A program made the translations under genes and the position numbers. Below the pieces are notes generated by a model that did no database searches, was not told where the DNA came from, and saw only the letters and a list, made by a program, of their open reading frames with translations. 21,603 nt of DNA, from the NCBI GenBank assembly GCA_023436075.1, contig JAEZKS010000207.1, forward strand, positions 1 to 21,603, in the 5' to 3' direction. Source of the stretch: Methanobacteriota archaeon (GTDB taxonomy: Archaea > Halobacteriota > Methanocellia > Methanocellales > Methanocellaceae). This document shows positions 1 through 7,780 of the stretch, piece after piece. Numbering within the stretch: the stretch's first letter is position 1; every line of letters begins with the position of its first letter.

Positions 1-298
1 TACCCAAGATGAACGGATTGGCCTTTTACCCATAGCTGTTTAAGCACACGCCATATTAATATTTATCTTCGAAATATATGTGGTTATATATGTGACTATA
101 TATGTAGCTACACATGTAAAACAAAAACAACACAAAAACAAACAACGTAAAGGACTTTATCAAGTAGATAAATTATAACAGGTTTTACAAAAATCTCACA
201 ATTTATAGCCTGGAAATCGTATACGTGCGCGAGCGACTACAAGGCCATGTACTATAGCTTATAGCTCACTGATTCGACAAAAAGTTGTACCGGCACAT
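1..298. other. AT-rich gene-free left edge
   Basis: I see no convincing coding region here. The stretch is strongly AT-rich, with a run of A and C around 118-147 and a four-unit 12-bp tandem repeat at 74-121. It runs into the three-hairpin element that follows pfk on the minus strand. Whatever gene lies further left is outside the window, so it cannot be said whether this is a promoter region for it. Confidence 0.5.
74..121. repeat. 12-bp tandem repeat, four degenerate copies
   Basis: Four consecutive 12-base units are visible: ATATATGTGGTT, ATATATGTGACT, ATATATGTAGCT and ACACATGTAAAA. The core ATGT is invariant and the first three units share ATATATGT. The unit length and lack of unique spacers exclude a CRISPR array. 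Such short direct repeats could be binding sites for a regulator or replication protein, or simple low-complexity sequence. No adjacent gene in the window indicates which. Confidence 0.65.
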
Positions 299-440
299 GT
301 CAGGGGAACTTTTTAGTAAAAAATTCCCCGTGCGCCCCTCAAAAACTATCGCATTCGTGCCTGTCGGCACAGGCAACCGGTGTCGCAAGTCAGGGGAAAC
401 CTTTTCCAAAAAGGTTCCCCCGACAGCCCCTTCGAAAACT
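299..440 (-). repeat. three-hairpin intergenic repeat, copy A
   Basis: Read on the minus strand, the element starts with AGTTTT just after the pfk stop codon. It contains three hairpins in order: a GGGGGAACC/GGTTTCCCC stem (393-420), a GTGCC/GGCAC stem with a 4-base loop (357-370), and a GGGGAA/TTCCCC stem (303-329). A second copy in the same order lies at 11351-11487. Stem sequences differ between copies but stay paired. It may act as a terminator or 3'-end structure for pfk, or be a small dispersed repeat. Function is inferred, not shown. Confidence 0.7.
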
Positions 441-443
441 TGC

Positions 444-1484
444 TTACCACCCGAAGAACGATTTCGCCATATCGTAGTAGCTCTCCGGCACGGTCCGCAG
501 GCACTTGACCGCTTCGGCGATGGGCACGGCCTGCATCTCCTCGCCGCGGAGGCTGGCCATCATGCCGAACTCCCCGTTCCTGGCCATCTCGGCGGCCTTG
601 TGGCCGAGGCGCGTCGACAGGACGCGGTCGTAGGCGATCGGCTCGCCGCCCCGCTGGACGTGGCCGAGCACGACTTCTCTGGTCTCGTAGCCGGTGCGCT
701 TCTCGATCTCCCGGGCCAGGGCCTTGGCGACGCCGCCCAGCTTCACGTGGCCGAAGGCATCAGTCTCCTTCGATGCTTCCTGGATGTCGAAATCAGCGAA
801 CTCCGCGCCCTCCGATACCGCGATCACTGCGTAGCGGTGGCCCTTATTGAACCGGTCGCGCAGCATGTCACAGCAGTCGTCGAGCTTGCCCTTCACTTCA
901 GGAATGAATATCCAGTGAGCGCCGCCGGAGAGGCCGGCGTCGATGGCCATCCAGCCGGCGTGTCTGCCCATGATCTCGCAGACGATCACCCGGTCGTGGC
1001 TTCTCGCCGTGGTGTGCAGCCGGTCCAGCGCCTCCGTGGCGATCTGTACCGCCGTCTGGTAGCCGAAGGTGTAGTCGGTCGCGCAGAGGTCGTTGTCGAT
1101 GGTCTTGGGCACGCCCACGCAGTTCAGGCCCATCTGGGTGAGCTTGTTCGCCACGCCCAGCGTGTCCTCGCCGCCAACTGCGATGAGACAGTCCAGCCCC
1201 ATCTTCTTCGCGTTCTCCAGCACCTTCTCGGGGCCGCCTTCTATCTTGAACGGGTTGGTCCGTGACGTCTTCAGGATGGTGCCGCCGAGTGGCAGGATAT
1301 GGTAGACGTCGTCGACTGTCAGAGGTACGGTGTCGTTGTTCAGCATGCCCTTCCAGCCGTAGCGGATGCCGACTACCTCCCAGCTATACTCGCCGGCCTT
1401 GAACACGACTCCGCGGATCACGCCGTTGAGCCCCGGGCAGTCGCCGCCGCCCGTCAGTATGCCTATCTTTTTTACTGCTGCCAT
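444..1484 (-). CDS. 6-phosphofructokinase, PfkA family, predicted PPi-dependent
   Basis: This 346-residue protein belongs to the bacterial PfkA family, which phosphorylates fructose 6-phosphate to fructose 1,6-bisphosphate in the cytoplasm. Visible motifs are the N-terminal GGGDCPGLN loop (residues 12-20), GGEDT (104-108), the catalytic PKTIDND (126-132) and MGRHAGW (172-178). In ATP-dependent enzymes the equivalents are usually GGDG and PGTIDND. The Asp in GGED and the Lys in PKT are the combination known from pyrophosphate-dependent enzymes, so PPi use and reversibility are predicted. The start at 1484 has a GAGGT site about six bases upstream. The gene lies 13 bases after the aldolase gene and is probably co-transcribed. 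Methanogens more often use ADP-dependent PFK, so lateral transfer is plausible. Confidence 0.93.
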   Translation of the reverse strand: MAAVKKIGILTGGGDCPGLNGVIRGVVFKAGEYSWEVVGIRYGWKGMLNNDTVPLTVDDVYHILPLGGTILKTSRTNPFKIEGGPEKVLENAKKMGLDCLIAVGGEDTLGVANKLTQMGLNCVGVPKTIDNDLCATDYTFGYQTAVQIATEALDRLHTTARSHDRVIVCEIMGRHAGWMAIDAGLSGGAHWIFIPEVKGKLDDCCDMLRDRFNKGHRYAVIAVSEGAEFADFDIQEASKETDAFGHVKLGGVAKALAREIEKRTGYETREVVLGHVQRGGEPIAYDRVLSTRLGHKAAEMARNGEFGMMASLRGEEMQAVPIAEAVKCLRTVPESYYDMAKSFFGW

Positions 1485-1497
1485 GCTCTTACCTCAC

Positions 1498-2421
1498 TCA
1501 GGCTTTGCCGGCACTGCCGAACAGTTCCATCTTGCTCTTCGCCACTGCCTTCATGGACTCCTCGGCCGGTCCGAAGAGCTTCCGCGGGTCGAACTCCTCC
1601 GGGTGCTCGGCGAGCACCTGCCGGATGGCCGCGGTCAGCGCCAGCCGGATGTCAGTGTCGATGTTGATCTTTGCGACGCCCAGGCCGATGGCTTTCTTGA
1701 TCGCATCGTTTGGCACGCCTGCTGCGCCCGGAAGCTTTGCCCCGTACTTCGCCGCCTTGTCCAGCACGTCCTTCGGCACGCCTGAGGCGCCGTGCAGCAC
1801 GATGGGGATGCCCACGAGCTTCTCGATCTTCGCCAGGCGGTCGAAGTCAAGGTTGGCCTCGCCCTTGAACTTGAATGCGCCGTGCGATGTCCCGATAGCT
1901 ACGGCCAGCGCGTCCACGCCGGTCTTCTCGACGAAGATCTTCGCTTCCTCAGGGTTGGTGAAGATTGCGTCCTTCTCCGAGACCGAGACGTGGCCCTCCA
2001 CGCCGGCGAGCTTGCCCAACTCGGCCTCGACAGAGACGCCGGCGGCGTGAGCGAACTCGACGATCTTCTTCGTCATGGCGACGTTCTCCTCGAACGGCAG
2101 CTTGGAGCCGTCGTACATGACCGACGACCAGCCATGGCGGATACACTGCACGCAGTCCACGAAGTCCGTGCCGTGGTCCAGGTGCAGCACCGTGGGCACG
2201 CCGGACTTGTAGGCGGTGACTCTCGCGATTTCATAGATATATTCTATGCCAGCGTACTTGATCGCGCTCGGGGATACCGCCAGGATGACCGGCGATTTCT
2301 CTTCCTTCGCCGCCCCGCCTATCGCCTTGGCGATCTCCATGTCGTTGATGTTGAAGGCGCCGACGGCATAGTGCTCCGCCTTTGCCTTGTCCAGCACTTC
2401 TTTAAGAGTCTTGAAAATCAT
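1498..2421 (-). CDS. fba: class II fructose-bisphosphate aldolase
   Basis: This 307-residue zinc-dependent TIM-barrel aldolase reversibly cleaves fructose 1,6-bisphosphate to glyceraldehyde 3-phosphate and dihydroxyacetone phosphate. The HLDHGTD motif (residues 80-86) gives the catalytic Asp82 and zinc ligand His83. Other expected metal and substrate residues are His180 in GTSHG, His210 in VLHGASG and the NIDTD loop (253-257). The length is normal for the family. The start has a GAGG site six bases upstream. The gene precedes pfk by 13 bases, giving a two-gene glycolysis/gluconeogenesis operon. Archaea usually carry a DhnA-type class I aldolase or the bifunctional FBP aldolase/phosphatase, so this bacterial-type enzyme suggests transfer together with pfk. 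A tagatose-bisphosphate aldolase role is a less likely alternative. Confidence 0.93.
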   Translation of the reverse strand: MIFKTLKEVLDKAKAEHYAVGAFNINDMEIAKAIGGAAKEEKSPVILAVSPSAIKYAGIEYIYEIARVTAYKSGVPTVLHLDHGTDFVDCVQCIRHGWSSVMYDGSKLPFEENVAMTKKIVEFAHAAGVSVEAELGKLAGVEGHVSVSEKDAIFTNPEEAKIFVEKTGVDALAVAIGTSHGAFKFKGEANLDFDRLAKIEKLVGIPIVLHGASGVPKDVLDKAAKYGAKLPGAAGVPNDAIKKAIGLGVAKINIDTDIRLALTAAIRQVLAEHPEEFDPRKLFGPAEESMKAVAKSKMELFGSAGKA

Positions 2422-2646
2422 GATATCCTCTTCCTGTAATCTCCCATAGCAAATATGACTCTGTCATGTATTTAGAGCATACGCATGAAATCAAGGCTTC
2501 TCTACCGGGCAGGCAAATGGCCACAGCGCTTGTGCTGCTCGGCCTGCTCAGGCTCTCCGCAATCTTTCGCGCCGCGGCACGGTGTCGGAGTCATATAAAA
2601 TAAATAAAAACTAAGGGAAATTTTGCCATTTAAAACCTAATAAGCG

Positions 2647-2847
2647 CTAAATAATCGTTTTTTTAGCAGTATGACATACATCTGCTTTATAATGGTGATA
2701 CAAAGCGTAAATTACAGTTACTGTTGCCATAGTAGCGCCTGCGAGGGCGATGGGAATGATACAACGAACAGATATCAAGCGTTCGTTATCCCGTTCGGAT
2801 AATATCGCCCCTGTTAACAAACCGGCCTTAGATTCCGCGCCGTCCAT
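2647..2847 (-). CDS. possible small single-pass membrane protein
   Basis: This 66-residue frame has one clear hydrophobic stretch (about residues 29-50) flanked by charged residues and a Lys-rich C-terminus. That would fit a small single-pass membrane protein. The only start is the ATG at 2847, because an in-frame stop lies four codons upstream. An AAGGAG motif is present but about 20 bases before the ATG, which is too far for a normal ribosome binding site. I do not recognise the sequence. It could equally be a chance frame in the carA upstream region. Confidence 0.3.
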   Translation of the reverse strand: MDGAESKAGLLTGAILSERDNERLISVRCIIPIALAGATMATVTVIYALYHHYKADVCHTAKKTII

Positions 2848-2888
2848 CCCGGACTCTTATAATTATATCTCCTTAGGCCTGTAAATCG

Positions 2889-2901
2889 CAAAATATATAA
2901 C
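2889..2901 (+). promoter_or_regulatory. TATA-like box of carAB
   Basis: An AAAATATATAA stretch lies about 40 bases before the carA ATG, which would place the transcript start some 10-15 bases before the coding sequence. Position and composition fit an archaeal TATA box. No ribosome binding site stronger than AGGT is seen between it and the ATG. Confidence 0.5.
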
Positions 2902-2934
2902 GGAAATACGGGTAATTACCACAGGTACACTACA

Positions 2935-4008
2935 ATGAAGGCAGTATTAGGATTGGAAGACGGGACCTATGTGGTGGGCGAGGGCTTCGGCAAAAAAGGC
3001 GTTACGTGCGGCGAACTGGTTTTCGCCACTCCGTACACTGGCTATGAAGAGGCCCTGACTGATCCTTCCTACAAGGGCCAGGTACTGCTTTTCACCTATC
3101 CGCTCATCGGCAACTACGGCGTCAACGCGGACAACTTCCAGTCGGCGGGCATCAAGGCCGAGGCTATGGTCATCCGCGAGCGGTGCGATCACCCTTCTCA
3201 CAATCTTTCTAAGCGCTCCCTGGACCAGTTCCTGCAGGACGAGAACGTCTCTGGCATCAGCGAAGTCGACACTCGCATGCTGACCATCAGGACCCGGACC
3301 CGGGGCACCATGCGCTCCGCGCTGATCGTCGACAGCGACGACGGGGCGGAGGCCTGCCGTCTTGCGCAGGAGTGGCAGTTCCCGAAGGACATCGTCGACC
3401 GGGTCACCTGCAAGTCGTCCTACGAGATCAAGGGCGAAGGCCCCCGGATCGTGGTCATGGACTTCGGGGTCAAGCGCAAGATCCTGGACAACCTGGTCAA
3501 GCGGGACGCGCACGTGATCGTCGTCCCGGCGCACACCAGCCCGGCCCGCATCATGGACTACGAGCCGGACGCGATACTGTTATCTAACGGCCCTGGTGAC
3601 CCGCAGGACGTGACCAACGGCATCGAGGCGACGAAGAAGCTGGCGGGCCAGCTTCCGATTTTCGGCATCTGCCTCGGCCACCAGATCGCTGCGCTGGCGC
3701 TCGGCGCGAGGACCTACAAGCTCAAGTTCGGCCACCGCGGCGCAAACCAGCCGGTGATCGACACTGTGACGAAACAGGTCTACATCACCAGCCAGAACCA
3801 CGGCTACGCGGTCGACCCGGAGAGCATCGACGGCACGGGCATCAAGATTACACAGACCAACGCCAACGACGACACTGTCGAAGCCATGATAAACGACAAG
3901 CTCAAGATCATGAGCGTCCAGTACCATCCGGAGGCAAGTCCCGGGCCACGGGATACGAACTGGTTCTTCGATTCAGTGGTGAAGAGGATCGGTGAGTGGC
4001 ATGCCTAA
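2935..4008 (+). CDS. carA: carbamoyl phosphate synthetase, small (glutaminase) subunit
   Basis: CarA hydrolyses glutamine and channels ammonia to CarB to make carbamoyl phosphate for pyrimidine and arginine synthesis. The 357-residue protein has the N-terminal CPSase small-chain domain (about 1-140) and a class I glutamine amidotransferase domain (about 170-355). The catalytic triad is visible as Cys246 in GICLGHQ, His331 and Glu333 in YHPEASPGP. The LSNGPGDP loop (216-223) is also intact. Length is normal. The gene overlaps the start of carB by a few bases, so the two subunits are probably translationally coupled. Confidence 0.97.
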   Translation: MKAVLGLEDGTYVVGEGFGKKGVTCGELVFATPYTGYEEALTDPSYKGQVLLFTYPLIGNYGVNADNFQSAGIKAEAMVIRERCDHPSHNLSKRSLDQFLQDENVSGISEVDTRMLTIRTRTRGTMRSALIVDSDDGAEACRLAQEWQFPKDIVDRVTCKSSYEIKGEGPRIVVMDFGVKRKILDNLVKRDAHVIVVPAHTSPARIMDYEPDAILLSNGPGDPQDVTNGIEATKKLAGQLPIFGICLGHQIAALALGARTYKLKFGHRGANQPVIDTVTKQVYITSQNHGYAVDPESIDGTGIKITQTNANDDTVEAMINDKLKIMSVQYHPEASPGPRDTNWFFDSVVKRIGEWHA

Positions 4009-7000
4009 ACGTCCTGACATCAAAAAGGTACTTCTCATAGGATCGGGACCGATCCTGATCGGCCAGGCGGCAGAGTTCGACTTCTCGGGCAGCCAGGCCT
4101 GCCGGAGCCTCCGCGAAGAGGGCATCAAGGTCGTGCTGGTCAACTCCAACCCGGCGACCATCATGACTGACCCGGAGATGGCTGACGCCGTCTACGTCGA
4201 GCCGCTGACGCCTCAGGTGGTCGCGCAGATCATCGAGAAGGAGCGGCCCGACGGCATCATCGCCGGCCTGGGCGGCCAGACGGGGCTTAACATCACCAGT
4301 GAGCTGGCTGAGATGGGCGTGCTGGAGAAGTACAATGTCAAGCTGCTTGGCACCCCGCTGAAGGCCATCTACGACACCGAGGACCGGGACCGGTTCAAGC
4401 ATGCCATGGAGGCCATCGGCGAGAAGGTGCCCCGGTCGTTCGCCTGTCACACCGTCGAAGAGGCCGTTGCAGTCATCGAAAAGCTCGGCTTGCCGCTGAT
4501 CATCAGGTCGGCATTCACGCTGGGCGGCACCGGCAGCGGTGTCGCTCACACTGAGAAAGATGTCCGCGAAATCGCGGAGATCGGCCTGAAGCGGTCGCGC
4601 ATTCACCAGATCCTGGTCGAGGAGAGTATCCTCGGCTGGAAGGAGTTCGAGTACGAGGTCATGCGGGACGCCAGCGACACCTGCATCACTATCTGTAACA
4701 TGGAGAACATCGACCCGGTGGGCATCCACACTGGCGAGTCTATCGTCGTCACGCCGTCCCAGACGCTGTCGGATGTCGACCACCAGACGCTGCGCTCCGC
4801 GGCCATCAAGATCATCAGGGCACTGGGCATCGAGGGCGGCTGCAACATCCAGTTCGCCTGGAAGGAGGGCGAATACCGTATCATCGAGGTCAACCCGCGT
4901 GTATCTCGTTCATCGGCGCTCGCCAGCAAGGCGACAGGCTACCCGATCGCCCGCATCGCGGCGAAGATCGCCATTGGCATGAACCTCCACGAGATCCCCA
5001 ACAAGGTGACCATGGAGACACCCGCATCCTTCGAGCCGACCATCGACTACGTGGTCGTCAAGATCCCCCGGTGGCCCTTCGACAAGTTCAAGTCCGCCGA
5101 CAAGCACATCACCACGTCCATGAAGTCCACGGGCGAGGTCATGGCGATCGGCCGCACCTACGAGGAGGCCCTGCAGAAGGCGTTAAACAGCCTGGATATC
5201 AGCGAGTTCTGGGGCTACGGCGGCTGGTCCAAGGACGAGATGGCCGAGCTGATCCGGCGTCCTACCCACGAGCGCATGTTCGTCATTTACAAGGCGCTCA
5301 AGACCGGCGCGTTCACCGTGGACGAGATCTGCAAGATGTCGGACATCGACCCGTGGTTCGTCATCAAGATCAAGAACATTGTCGACATGGCGGAGAAGCT
5401 CAAGACCTGCGAACTGAACCGTGAGAACATGCTCAAGGCAAAGCGTATGGGCTTCACTGACGAGTGGATGGCCGAACTTCGCGGCGTCACTCCCGAGGAG
5501 ATCGGCGATGCAAGGAGGGCGCTCAAGGTCATCCCGACCTACAAGATGGTCGACACCTGCGCCGCCGAGTTCGCTGCCAGGACACCGTACTATTATTCTA
5601 CTTACGAGGAAGAATGCGAGCTCCAGCCCGCTGACCGGAAGAAAGTCCTGATCATCGGCGCCGGTCCCATCCGCATCGGCCAGGGCATCGAGTTTGACTA
5701 CTGCACCGTCCACGCAGTCCAGGCGCTGCGAGAGTCGGGCATCGAGGCGCACATCATCAATAACAACCCGGAGACGGTGTCTACAGACTTCGACACCTCC
5801 GACAAGCTCTTCTTCGAGCCCATAACGCTCGAACACGTAATGAATGTCATCGAGAAAGAGCGCCCCTACGGCGTCATGGTCCAGTTCGGAGGCCAGACTT
5901 CGGTCAACATGGCCATTCCCCTGCAGATGGAGCTCACCCGCCGCAAGGACCTGAACACGATCATCATCGGCACCAGCCCGGACGACATGAATATCGCGGA
6001 GGACCGGGACTTGTGGAGCCGCATGATGAAGGAGATGGGCATCACCCAGCCGGACAGCGGCATCGCTTACTCACAGGAGGAGGCGAAGACCGTGGCGAAC
6101 CGCATCGGCTATCCCATTCTGGTGCGCCCGTCCTACGTGCTAGGCGGCCGGGCCATGGAGATCGTCTACGACGACGCCGACCTCGATCGGTACATGACTG
6201 AGGCGGTCAAGGTGTCACGGAAGCACCCGGTGCTCATCGACGACTTCCTGGAGAACGCAGTCGAGATCGACGTCGACGCGGTGAGCGACGGCAAGGACGT
6301 GCTGATCGGCGCCATCATGGAGCACATCGAGGAAGCCGGCATCCACTCGGGCGATTCGGCTTGCGTCATACCGCCACAGTCACTGTCACCAGCGATCCAG
6401 GACGAAGTGAGGAAGATCGTCCGGAAGATCGCGCTGAAGCTCAGGGTCATCGGCTGCATCAACCTGCAGATGGCCTATAAGAGCCGGAACGTTTACGTCC
6501 TCGAGGCCAACCCGCGCTCTTCCCGGACGATACCGTTCGTGAGCAAGGCGACCGGCCTGCCTCTCGCGAAGATCGCCGCCAAGGCCATCATCGGCTGCTC
6601 TCTCAAGGAGATGGGCTACACCGAGGAGCCGAAGCCGCAGCATGTGTCGGTGAAAGAGGTCGTGCTGCCTTTCGACAAGCTGCCGGGCGCCGATCCGATC
6701 CTGGGCCCGGAGATGAAGTCGACGGGCGAGGTCATGGGCATCGACGTGGACTTCGGCCGGGCATACTTCAAGGCCGAGTTGTCTGCTTTCAACTCATTGC
6801 CGCAGGAGGGCACCGTCTTCATCTCGGTCAGGGACGAGGACAAGCCGGAGATCGTACGGATCGCGCGCATACTCCGCGATAACGGGCTCGAGATCATCGG
6901 CACCGAGGGGACGGGAACGTTCCTGGAGAAGCACGGCATCCCCGTGCGGCTGTTGAGCAAGATCTACGAGGGAAGCCCGAACGTCATCGATCTGATGCGC

Positions 7001-7267
7001 GAGGGCAAGGTGCATCTGATCATCAACACCCCCACGTCCAAGATGGGCCGCAAGGACGGCGCCGTAATCCGGCGGTCGGCCGTCGACTACGAAGTGCCTT
7101 ATGTGACCACGATACAGGCGGCAAGGGCCTCGGCAGACGCCATCAATGCCATGGGAAAGCGGAAGGTCTCCATCCGGTCTCTCAACGAGTACCTTGCGCT
7201 GGACAAGAAACAGGTAGCGCCGTTCATCGAAAAATCTTCGCAGCAGGATGACAAAGGTTTTGTATAA
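4001..7267 (+). CDS. carB: carbamoyl phosphate synthetase, large subunit
   Basis: CarB makes carbamoyl phosphate from bicarbonate, two ATP and ammonia delivered by CarA. The protein of about 1088 residues shows the duplicated architecture: an N-terminal carboxyphosphate half opening with LLIGSGPILIGQ, an oligomerisation region near 400-545, a second carbamoyl phosphate half opening with IIGAGPIRIGQ, and a C-terminal MGS-like regulatory domain beginning near GTVFISVRDEDKPE. It is a full-length single polypeptide, unlike the split CarB of some methanogens. The ATG at 4001 is preferred because GGTGAG lies five bases upstream and it overlaps the carA stop by eight bases. A GTG at 3992 would add three residues. 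The MGS domain is the usual site of allosteric control. Confidence 0.97.
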   Translation: MPKRPDIKKVLLIGSGPILIGQAAEFDFSGSQACRSLREEGIKVVLVNSNPATIMTDPEMADAVYVEPLTPQVVAQIIEKERPDGIIAGLGGQTGLNITSELAEMGVLEKYNVKLLGTPLKAIYDTEDRDRFKHAMEAIGEKVPRSFACHTVEEAVAVIEKLGLPLIIRSAFTLGGTGSGVAHTEKDVREIAEIGLKRSRIHQILVEESILGWKEFEYEVMRDASDTCITICNMENIDPVGIHTGESIVVTPSQTLSDVDHQTLRSAAIKIIRALGIEGGCNIQFAWKEGEYRIIEVNPRVSRSSALASKATGYPIARIAAKIAIGMNLHEIPNKVTMETPASFEPTIDYVVVKIPRWPFDKFKSADKHITTSMKSTGEVMAIGRTYEEALQKALNSLDISEFWGYGGWSKDEMAELIRRPTHERMFVIYKALKTGAFTVDEICKMSDIDPWFVIKIKNIVDMAEKLKTCELNRENMLKAKRMGFTDEWMAELRGVTPEEIGDARRALKVIPTYKMVDTCAAEFAARTPYYYSTYEEECELQPADRKKVLIIGAGPIRIGQGIEFDYCTVHAVQALRESGIEAHIINNNPETVSTDFDTSDKLFFEPITLEHVMNVIEKERPYGVMVQFGGQTSVNMAIPLQMELTRRKDLNTIIIGTSPDDMNIAEDRDLWSRMMKEMGITQPDSGIAYSQEEAKTVANRIGYPILVRPSYVLGGRAMEIVYDDADLDRYMTEAVKVSRKHPVLIDDFLENAVEIDVDAVSDGKDVLIGAIMEHIEEAGIHSGDSACVIPPQSLSPAIQDEVRKIVRKIALKLRVIGCINLQMAYKSRNVYVLEANPRSSRTIPFVSKATGLPLAKIAAKAIIGCSLKEMGYTEEPKPQHVSVKEVVLPFDKLPGADPILGPEMKSTGEVMGIDVDFGRAYFKAELSAFNSLPQEGTVFISVRDEDKPEIVRIARILRDNGLEIIGTEGTGTFLEKHGIPVRLLSKIYEGSPNVIDLMREGKVHLIINTPTSKMGRKDGAVIRRSAVDYEVPYVTTIQAARASADAINAMGKRKVSIRSLNEYLALDKKQVAPFIEKSSQQDDKGFV

Positions 7268-7287
7268 CCTGCGACTATTTTATCTCT

Positions 7288-7305
7288 GGTGCCAGTACAG
7301 GCACC
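7288..7305 (+). terminator. short hairpin after carB
   Basis: GGTGCC and GGCACC form a perfect 6-bp stem around a 6-base loop, 20 bases after the carB stop. A pyrimidine/T-rich stretch (CTATTTTATCTCT) precedes it. It could terminate or attenuate carAB transcription before the next small gene, but the stem is short and no T-run follows. Confidence 0.35.
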
Positions 7306-7321
7306 CGGGGTATTATAGCTT

Positions 7322-7519
7322 ATGGACATGATGAGAATTCCGCTCGCGACTGTGCTCTTTGTCGGATCAGTCGGGCTTTTGTACACGCTGTGGAAACCGG
7401 ATCAGGTAGAATTTCTGGCAGGCCTGGATAACGTGACGAGCGGCATCATCGCGGTCGCATGCATCGTATGCCTCGTCTACTCGTTCATACTCTACTCGAA
7501 CCTGAACGTGGCAAAGTAA
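7322..7519 (+). CDS. small two-helix membrane protein, unknown function
   Basis: This 65-residue protein has two hydrophobic segments (about residues 5-24 and 40-60) joined by a short loop containing WKPDQVEF, so it is probably a small integral membrane protein with both ends on the same side. The first ATG is followed by two more within the next three codons, so the exact start is uncertain. I do not recognise the family. It follows carB by about 55 bases in the same direction and may be read from the same transcript or its own promoter. It converges on the DUF4097 gene, with a long inverted repeat between. Confidence 0.55.
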   Translation: MDMMRIPLATVLFVGSVGLLYTLWKPDQVEFLAGLDNVTSGIIAVACIVCLVYSFILYSNLNVAK

Positions 7520-7579
7520 ACCATTGCCAAACCCTTTTTCATAGCTGTTCGCATATCTTTTTGTGTGGGCTTAGTGGTT

Positions 7580-7706
7580 AGGACACGAAGGTTCACGAAG
7601 TGCACACGAAGGCGCACTAAGGGTTGTTAACAGATGGAATCCCCATAGCTATTTTCAAAAAGTCCTTTGTGCACCTTAGTGTGCACTTCGTGAACCTTCG
7701 TGTCCT
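7580..7706. repeat. long intergenic inverted repeat built of CACGAAG units
   Basis: The outer 28 bases of the two arms (7580-7607 and 7679-7706) are perfect reverse complements. The pairing continues inward for 15 more bases with three mismatches, giving 43-base arms around a loop of about 41 bases. Each arm is itself made of imperfect 9-11-base units such as GACACGAAG and GTTCACGAAG. It lies between the 3' ends of two convergent genes. Related elements occur at 18162-18264 and 19237-19330. It could be a bidirectional terminator, a REP/MITE-like element, or both. Confidence 0.85.
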
Positions 7707-7751
7707 GATACATGCGTTACGCATACAACTTTTCAAAAAAGGATTATAAAC

Positions 7752-7780
7752 GGGAGATCAATATCCTATATTGATCTCCC
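7752..7780 (-). terminator. terminator hairpin overlapping the DUF4097 stop codon
   Basis: GGGAGATCAATAT and ATATTGATCTCCC form a perfect 13-bp stem with a three-base loop. The structure encodes the last residues (GEINIGY) and includes the stop codon. On the minus strand it is followed by CGTTTATAATCC and then a run of six Ts. A terminator built into the end of the coding sequence is the simplest reading. A role in mRNA stability is also possible. Confidence 0.6.

Larger units (their letters stand above)
2422..2934. other. intergenic region between divergent fba and carA
   Basis: This region separates the divergent fba-pfk and carAB operons and should hold promoters for both. A GC-rich block (about 2495-2590) is followed by an AT-rich block (about 2590-2720). 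The only candidate gene is a weak 66-residue minus-strand reading frame at 2647-2847. No RNA gene or large repeat is apparent. Confidence 0.5.

Noticed and set aside
74..121. CRISPR array
   Set aside because: The units are 12 bases, directly joined and degenerate, with no spacers and no cas genes in the window.
299..440. Insertion sequence with terminal inverted repeats
   Set aside because: Hairpins are internal and palindromic, there is no transposase frame, and no target duplication could be recognised.
285..1265. 326-codon plus-strand open frame
   Set aside because: It is antisense to pfk, which has all family motifs. The frame is open only because of GC-rich codon use in the true gene.
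2485..2605. Short plus-strand frames (28-37 codons) in the fba-carA region
   Set aside because: They lie in different frames within one GC-rich block, with weak or no ribosome sites and nothing recognisable.
3580..4783. Long minus-strand frames opposite carA and carB
   Set aside because: They are antisense shadows, rich in Arg, Asp, Leu and Val, without family motifs, ribosome sites or domain structure.
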